NCBI GenBank assembly: GCA_903642325.1
Contig: CAHJWM010000047.1
Span: 1-36,427, forward strand
Length of the DNA: 36,427 bases
Reading direction: 5' to 3'
Source: Myxococcales bacterium
GTDB lineage: Bacteria; Myxococcota_A; Polyangia; Polyangiales; Polyangiaceae
Part shown: positions 31,141 through 36,427 of the stretch, piece after piece
How positions within the stretch are numbered: position 1 is the stretch's first letter
Layout of the letters: each line of letters begins with the position of its first letter
The notes under the pieces: model-generated
The model's input: only the letters and a program-made list of their open reading frames with translations
Databases searched by the model: none
What the model was told of the DNA's origin: nothing
Made by a program: the position numbers and the translations under genes

Positions 31141-33236
31141 AGCAGCCAGTCGATGACGAGCTGCTTGTTCATCGATGTGTCAGCACCGCGCTTGAGCAAC
31201 GCAAACTCGCCGTTGCGCTTGATCACGCCGTACTCTCCGCTTTCCACCGCCGCTTTCAGCGTGGGCCGGGTGTGCGACAGCTTCAGCTCTTTGCTCGAGG
31301 CCAGAACGTAGTCGGCATGGTTCGGGCCATGACGCATAGTGAACATTTGTACGCGCGACGACACGTGCGGGCCCGCCGTCTCGGTGGCAGCGACCGAGGC
31401 GTCTTTGGGGATCAGGTCCGCCAAGGATCGCAATCGCTCGTAACGATTCGCCTCCTGCTCGTCCCAGTTGAAGTCGATGAAGGTGTAACCACCCTTCAGC
31501 GAGTTCGGGCGAGCGGCGAACGCACCATAATTGTAAGTGAGGACGAGCGAAGCACCGAGCATCGTCGCCGCCGCGGCTCGCATCCGCGCCGGCCCCGAGT
31601 CGAGGCCCCGGCCGATCGCTTCCAGGGCAACGGGCACGGCCAGGAACAAATACGGAGCCCAGTGCATCACGTAGTGAAAAGAGAACAACGTGGGCGGGTC
31701 GTAGTTCGTGACCAGCAAGGTCAACATGATGCCCGGCAGAAAGGCGGCCCAAAGGTACCAGCGGCGCGCAGGCAGGAATGCCACCGGAACTAGCAAATGG
31801 AGCAGGTAAACCAGCTTTTTTTCGACCACGAGCTTGTTCAGCACGAACAGCGGATTCGTGATCAGCGTTCGAATCACGCTTTTGTAACCCTTGGCGCCGT
31901 CCGCCCACAGGTCTTTATACATATTGGGGTACCACCACTCGCCCGCGTCATCCATGACGTGAAAGCGCAGGTACACGAAGTAAGCGAGCGCGCAGGATGC
32001 GATCACGAGACCCTGACGTGAGCGGTAACCGCTGAGCAAGAGGAAGCCGCCGATGACGGCCACGCCGATCGGAATGTCCTCGCGCAGTAAGAGCGCTGCC
32101 GCCGTTGCTAAGCCGCACACCAACCAGCGCCGCGTCTCCGCCGCCCACACCAAAAGAAACAGGAAGAAGGTCGCAATGGGCACATTCTGGAACTCCGAAA
32201 AGTTCGCGCTGTGCATCGGGTAATAGCAAAGGAAGGCGACGGCGACGGTCGCGGCCATCCACTCCGAAACGTGACGACGAGCAAAGCCGTACAGCGGCAG
32301 TGCCGAGGCGCCGAGCAAGCACGACTGCAGCACCAAGAGCGTCTCCGGGTGGGGCCAGAGCGCGTAGATCGGCAAAAACAAATACGTGCCGAATTTGGCG
32401 TGGTTCGCCAAATACATCCCCGGATCAGAGGGAAACACGACCGTGCTTTGCAAAAACCTGCCGTGGAGGCCGCCGAAGATGAGGTTATTGTTGATCGATA
32501 AATCGAAGTTGTGAGTGTGCAGCTTGTAGTGCCAGCGCACGAAGAAAAAGCTCATGAAGAGCGCGTATCCGAGGGCGGAAACGAGCACGAGCGTGCGCGG
32601 CCCCAAGCGGCGCAGCTTTTCCGGGAACTGTTCGGAAAGGCTATCCCACCACTCCTGCACCGAGGCGGGCACGGAGCAGAGCGCGCGCGTCAGCAGCGTC
32701 TCGACCACGAGCGAGCCAAAGAGCACGACGATCAACAACGCTTGGTGTCGATTTTGCCAGGGCCGATATCGAAACGCGATCGGCAAGATGGGCAGGGCAA
32801 TCAGCGGGCACAGAAACCAAACCCACTGCTCGGCGATCAGCCACGAGCGCCGCTTGTTCCACAAGCGCAGGAGCGAGACCGAGCCCGCCGCCGCGCCAGC
32901 CGCCGCACCCGCCACGAAGCCCGCCACCAAGGTCGTGCGTTCGGCCGCGGACTGCAGCAGATTGCTTTCCAAGAAGTCCGCGATCCAGCGGGTTCGGAAC
33001 GCAAACTGGGCCCAAACCGCCGCCGCGCAGCCGAGCAGTGCGGACAGCAATACGACTCGGCTACCTATGCCGAAGCGATCCTCGTCTGGCTGCGCTTGGT
33101 GCTCCGCCGCAGACTCGGCAGGTGGCTCGCTCTCGCGCGCGGGATCCTCCGAATCGGGCTCCGAATCGTCGAGGCTCTCTTCATCGATGGCCTCGTCCGG
33201 CTGCGGTTCTTCGTTTTCCGGCTCAGACCCGGTCAT
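31137..33236 (-). CDS. DUF2079 membrane protein with extra N-terminal region
   Basis: 699 residues, ATG 33236. The first 55 residues are very acidic (EPENEEPQPDEAIDEESLDD). Then come about four TM segments (residues 60-190) not usual for the family, and from about 215 the DUF2079 domain: a TM (LVLVSALGYALFMSFFFVRW), then THNFDLSINNNLIFGGLHG with D245, FPSDPGMYLANHAKFGTYLF, and PHPETLLVLQSCLLGASALPL. DUF2079 proteins are predicted GT-C-like enzymes of unknown substrate. The C-terminus is soluble. It starts a run of genes on the minus strand (this gene, the flippase-like gene, then after 139 bases the propeller gene and DUF6311) and diverges from the TPR gene. Confidence 0.82.
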   Translation of the reverse strand: MTGSEPENEEPQPDEAIDEESLDDSEPDSEDPARESEPPAESAAEHQAQPDEDRFGIGSRVVLLSALLGCAAAVWAQFAFRTRWIADFLESNLLQSAAERTTLVAGFVAGAAAGAAAGSVSLLRLWNKRRSWLIAEQWVWFLCPLIALPILPIAFRYRPWQNRHQALLIVVLFGSLVVETLLTRALCSVPASVQEWWDSLSEQFPEKLRRLGPRTLVLVSALGYALFMSFFFVRWHYKLHTHNFDLSINNNLIFGGLHGRFLQSTVVFPSDPGMYLANHAKFGTYLFLPIYALWPHPETLLVLQSCLLGASALPLYGFARRHVSEWMAATVAVAFLCYYPMHSANFSEFQNVPIATFFLFLLVWAAETRRWLVCGLATAAALLLREDIPIGVAVIGGFLLLSGYRSRQGLVIASCALAYFVYLRFHVMDDAGEWWYPNMYKDLWADGAKGYKSVIRTLITNPLFVLNKLVVEKKLVYLLHLLVPVAFLPARRWYLWAAFLPGIMLTLLVTNYDPPTLFSFHYVMHWAPYLFLAVPVALEAIGRGLDSGPARMRAAAATMLGASLVLTYNYGAFAARPNSLKGGYTFIDFNWDEQEANRYERLRSLADLIPKDASVAATETAGPHVSSRVQMFTMRHGPNHADYVLASSKELKLSHTRPTLKAAVESGEYGVIKRNGEFALLKRGADTSMNKQLVIDWLL

Positions 33237-33307
33237 TGCGCGCTGGTGTGTACCACAGGCTCCCGGTCGGGTGGCGCCTTCCGCGAGCGGCGCGTACTCT
33301 ATTGCGA

Positions 33308-36300
33308 GTGAGCCGACGCTTCGCTGTCCGGGTCTGGCCGGTTGCCTTGCTGCTTTTCGCGGGCCACGCCGCGCACGCCGAGTTCAACCCGCAGGGGCGC
33401 ACGAAAAGGCAAAAACCGGCCGCTCACCCCACGCCTCGCCCCCCGCGCGCGAACGCCGGCCCCGGCCCAGCGGCGGCCCCTGGCACCCCGACTTCGCAAA
33501 ATGCGAGCGACGCGGGCAAGGCACCTCCGGAGAGCAAAGGCCCAAACCGTGAAGCGTTGATCGAACGCTACATGGGTATCGTGCTCTCGCAGCCGGGTGC
33601 AGATTTTCCGCTCCAGCGCTTGCTCGAGCTGTACCGCGAGCGCGACGGAAAGCTCGATGCCCTGTTGATTGATTTGGGTAAGCGGGCCGAGGCCGGCGGC
33701 AGCACGCGCTACGCCGCGTTGCTAGCCAAGGCCGGTCTCGAAAAGCTCGAAGGCCGGCCAGAGCGAGCGCGAGCCGCTTACGAGCTGGCCATCGGCGAAG
33801 ACCCCAAAAATCCGATCGCGGTCGTCGCTCTCGCGCGCATGTTGAACGAGCGCGGAGAAAAGGCCGAGGCGCGCGCGCGTTTCGAGCAAGCGTTGCCGGC
33901 GCTGAAGGACGACGCCGATCGCGAACAGGTGCTTCGCACGCTGCTCGGCTTGTGCCTCGATCTGAAAGACTACGAGGCGGCCAAACACTTTCACGAGGAG
34001 CTCGTGCGGCGTGCCGGTGGCTCGTTCTTCGTGCGCGCAGAGCTCGGCCGAGAGTTGCTCGCGCGGGGCGCCTACGAACGCGCGGCCGCGGAATACAAAA
34101 CCGTGGTGCGCTCCGCCAACGGCGACAACCGTGTGCTTGCCCCCGCCCTGCGCGACTACGGAAAAGCACTGGAAAAGCTGGGCAAATCCGAGGAGGCGCT
34201 GACCCAATATCGGCACGCGCTGGAGATCGCCGGCGAGTCGGGGGTAAGGCGCGAGATTGAAGCCGCGGTCATCGATTCGTACCGGCAAAAGGACCGCCTG
34301 CCCGAGCTGATCGGCGAGCTGGAGAAGCGCGCGAGCTCGCGCGCCGATGACCTGCGAGCGCTCGGCGCACTGTACGAGGAAACCGGGCAAGTCGAAAAGG
34401 CGCTCGCGGCGTACCGGCGCGCGCTAGCGGCCGACAGCAAGGATTTGGCGACGCACCTGAAGGTCGTCCACCTGCTCGAGGTGCGCGGCGATCTCGAGCA
34501 AGCCATCACTGAATACGACGCCCTAATCCGCGCCGCGCCGCGCAATCCGGATTTCGTCTTCCAGCTCGCGGAAGCCTTGATTTCGCGCGGTGAACGCAAA
34601 AAAGCCTTGGCGCGCCTTCAAGAGCTCGAAGCGCGCTCGGGCAGCGACGAAGAAACGCTCGCGGCCCTGGTCGACTTCTACGAGCGAGTGGACGAGAAGG
34701 ATCGCGCCCTGGCCTTGCTCCAGCGGTTGGCCGGCAGCGCGGCGGTGGACCCCGAGCACTTGGTGGAGCTCGGCAGCCGCTACTGGCAAGAGGGAGACAA
34801 GAAAAAGGCGCTCGCCACCTGGCTGCGCATCAAGACCGTGGTGCCCGATCGCAGCCGCGCCCTGCAGATGCTGGGCGACGTGTACCTCGAGCACGACATG
34901 CCCAAGGAGGCACTGGCGGCATTGGCGGAGGCGGCCAAGCTTTCGCCGAACCAGCCGCGCTTTCGCAAAGCGTACGCGCTCGCTTTGGAGCGAACCAGCG
35001 CCAGCGCCAGCTCGCGCGAGGCCAAGAGCGCGGCCTTCGAGGAGGCGCGCAAAATTTGGGAAGAGCTCGTCCGCGAAGCCGGCAGCGACGCCCAACTTGC
35101 GCGCGAAGCGCGCCAGCACATCGTCACGCTGTTCAGCTTGGACGGGCAGCTCGCCCAGCGCGTTCCCGGTCTCGAACGCCGTTTGGCGCAAAATCCGCCC
35201 GATCTGGAGGCCGGTCGTTTGCTCGCGGAAGCTCACCTGCGCTCGCGCCGGTACGCGGACGCCGAGCGCGTGCTGGCCCGCGTGATCGACCATGCGCCCG
35301 GCGACATCGAGAGCATGAGCTCCTTGGAGCGCGTGCTGGTGCTGGAGCACAAGCTGCGCGAAGCCATCGCGGTGCTGGAAAAGCTCGCGGAGAGCGATCC
35401 AAGACGCGCGCGCGACTACTATCAGCGGATGGCAAGCTACGCGGCCGAGCTGTATCGAGACGACGACGCCGTACGCTACGCCGCGCGTGCGGTGGAGCTC
35501 AGCCCAGACGACGCCGAGGGCCACAAGAAGCTCGGCGAGATGTATCGCAAGCGCCAAGACATCGCCCGCTCGGTGGCCGAGTTTCGGCAGGCGATCAGCA
35601 AGAACGAGCGCCTGTTTCCCGTCTATCTGGAGCTCGCAGAGCTGCTTCTAGGCCAAGGCGACGCGAACGGCGCCGACATGCTGCTTCGTCGCGTGATCCG
35701 CGCCTCACCGGACGAAGAGCTGGTGAGCCAAGCCGCGCGGCTCAGTATGCAAGTAAACCTTGGTCGCGGCACGCTGGATTCCTTGGAACGCGACTTGTTA
35801 CCGCTCGCCCTGAGCAGCCCAGAACGGCCGATTTATCGGCAGTTATTGCTGGAAGTATACGGCGCGCTGGCCTACCCGCTGCTCGAGCAAGAGCGCAGTC
35901 AACAGCCAAAAGAAGCGGACGCGGCGCGTTTGGCGCTCGACCGGCTCGGGGAGCGCGCGGTCAAGCCGCTGCTCGATGCGCTTGGCGACGCGCGGCAAGC
36001 CGAGCAGGAGGTCGCGGTCACGTTGCTCGCGCACGTGCAGAACAAGGGCGCCGGGCCGACGCTTTTTTCGTACGCCACCGGCTCGGCCGATGCTGATTTG
36101 CGCACACGCGCGATGCTGGCGGTCGGGATGTTACGCGACCCGGCGCTGCTACCGCGCTTCGAAAGTTTGTTGGTGTCGTCAGGCCGCGTCACGGCGGGCG
36201 AAGCCGACCCCGTGCTGCTGGCCGCGGTCTGGAGCGTCGCGCGCATGCGGTCCGGGCGTGCCGAGCGCCTCTTGAGCGCCCTCGCCGGCAGCGACGCGGC

Positions 36301-36427
36301 AGACGTGAGCGCCCTCGGCGTCATCGGTTTAGCTCTGCTTGGGTCGCATAGCGGTATGGCACAAGCGGCGAAGCTTCTGAATCAGCCGGAGATAGGGCCT
36401 CTGCCGCGCGCCGCCGCGGCCTTCGCC
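33308..36427 (+). CDS. large secreted TPR/HEAT-repeat protein, C-terminus outside window
   Basis: 1040 residues visible from GTG 33308 (TTG 33302 is in frame and possible); no stop before the right edge. Signal peptide AVRVWPVALLLFAGHAAHA, then a Pro/Ala/Lys-rich linker. From about residue 80 to 830 the chain is a long series of TPR-like helical pairs, for example ERARAAYELAIGEDPKNPIA, EALTQYRHALEIAGESG, KALAAYRRALAADSKDLATH and AVRYAARAVELSPDDAEGHK. After about 880 the pattern changes to HEAT-like repeats (LGERAVKPLLDALGDARQAE, DLRTRAMLAVGMLRDPALL). Such periplasmic scaffolds organise protein complexes; no enzymatic motif is present. It diverges from the DUF2079 gene with 71 bases between. 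Confidence 0.85.
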   Translation, partial: MSRRFAVRVWPVALLLFAGHAAHAEFNPQGRTKRQKPAAHPTPRPPRANAGPGPAAAPGTPTSQNASDAGKAPPESKGPNREALIERYMGIVLSQPGADFPLQRLLELYRERDGKLDALLIDLGKRAEAGGSTRYAALLAKAGLEKLEGRPERARAAYELAIGEDPKNPIAVVALARMLNERGEKAEARARFEQALPALKDDADREQVLRTLLGLCLDLKDYEAAKHFHEELVRRAGGSFFVRAELGRELLARGAYERAAAEYKTVVRSANGDNRVLAPALRDYGKALEKLGKSEEALTQYRHALEIAGESGVRREIEAAVIDSYRQKDRLPELIGELEKRASSRADDLRALGALYEETGQVEKALAAYRRALAADSKDLATHLKVVHLLEVRGDLEQAITEYDALIRAAPRNPDFVFQLAEALISRGERKKALARLQELEARSGSDEETLAALVDFYERVDEKDRALALLQRLAGSAAVDPEHLVELGSRYWQEGDKKKALATWLRIKTVVPDRSRALQMLGDVYLEHDMPKEALAALAEAAKLSPNQPRFRKAYALALERTSASASSREAKSAAFEEARKIWEELVREAGSDAQLAREARQHIVTLFSLDGQLAQRVPGLERRLAQNPPDLEAGRLLAEAHLRSRRYADAERVLARVIDHAPGDIESMSSLERVLVLEHKLREAIAVLEKLAESDPRRARDYYQRMASYAAELYRDDDAVRYAARAVELSPDDAEGHKKLGEMYRKRQDIARSVAEFRQAISKNERLFPVYLELAELLLGQGDANGADMLLRRVIRASPDEELVSQAARLSMQVNLGRGTLDSLERDLLPLALSSPERPIYRQLLLEVYGALAYPLLEQERSQQPKEADAARLALDRLGERAVKPLLDALGDARQAEQEVAVTLLAHVQNKGAGPTLFSYATGSADADLRTRAMLAVGMLRDPALLPRFESLLVSSGRVTAGEADPVLLAAVWSVARMRSGRAERLLSALAGSDAADVSALGVIGLALLGSHSGMAQAAKLLNQPEIGPLPRAAAAFA

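Noticed and set aside
15049-33236. Capsule or O-antigen biosynthesis cluster
   Set aside because: No Wzx/Wzy, ABC exporter, Wza/Wzc, nucleotide-sugar synthesis or GT4/GT1 genes were recognised, so a standard surface polysaccharide locus is not supported.
1-36427. CRISPR array
   Set aside because: No regularly spaced direct repeats and no cas-like genes were seen anywhere in the window.

Overview
This window looks like a chromosomal segment of a high-GC member of the Myxococcota, most like the Polyangia (Sorangium/Polyangium type). That assignment is inference. It rests on codon use strongly biased to G/C in third positions, Gly/Ala-rich lipoprotein linkers, a myxobacterial-type zinc-finger/histone-fold protein, many large membrane proteins of unknown substrate, and few recognisable textbook operons. 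No rRNA, phage block, insertion sequence or CRISPR array was seen.

Layout. Positions 1-3652 (all minus): the N-terminal part of an MFS drug-efflux protein cut by the left edge, a KGG-motif stress protein with a His-rich middle and an Arg/Asp-rich tail, and a single-pass membrane protein of unknown function. Positions 3752-6208 (plus): a GT-C type glycosyltransferase, then a small-protein/minimal-nucleotidyltransferase pair. Positions 6227-8121: a small decayed integrated element. An intact tRNA-Leu(UAG) gene lies at its right end (8063-8147, minus) and a 58-bp copy of that tRNA's 3' part lies at its left end. Inside are a PIN-domain toxin gene broken by several lesions, a scrambled gene ending in a relic antitoxin tail, one small intact ORF, and inverted and direct repeats near the left att copy. 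Positions 8334-14876 are ordinary housekeeping and accessory genes: the zinc-finger/histone-fold protein, an FKBP prolyl isomerase, a DUF1566 lipoprotein, an RluA-type pseudouridine synthase, a secreted alpha/beta-hydrolase-like protein, and the aguB-aguA operon converting agmatine to putrescine.

Positions 15049-33236 form a dense glycosylation locus. It has four GT2 synthases (expected to load sugars onto a polyprenyl phosphate at the inner face of the membrane) and six multi-spanning GT-C-like proteins. Each GT-C-like protein carries an acidic residue just after a transmembrane segment near the start of its membrane domain, where GT-C enzymes bind lipid-linked donors. A seventh GT-C protein lies outside at 3752. 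The locus also has an LPG_synthase_TM/flippase-like protein and a secreted double beta-propeller lipoprotein. Several genes overlap by the four bases ATGA, so pairs are probably translated together. The likely overall job is to build polyprenyl-phosphate sugars, attach them outside the cytoplasm to protein or lipid, and perhaps read the product with the propeller lectin; the substrates cannot be read from the sequence. The window ends inside a large secreted TPR/HEAT repeat protein (33308 to edge), divergent from this locus.

The most interesting items are the glycosylation locus, the zinc-finger histone-fold protein, the tRNA-Leu element with its precisely readable toxin inactivation, and the lectin-type propeller fused to a PQQ-type propeller and coupled to a DUF6311 membrane protein.
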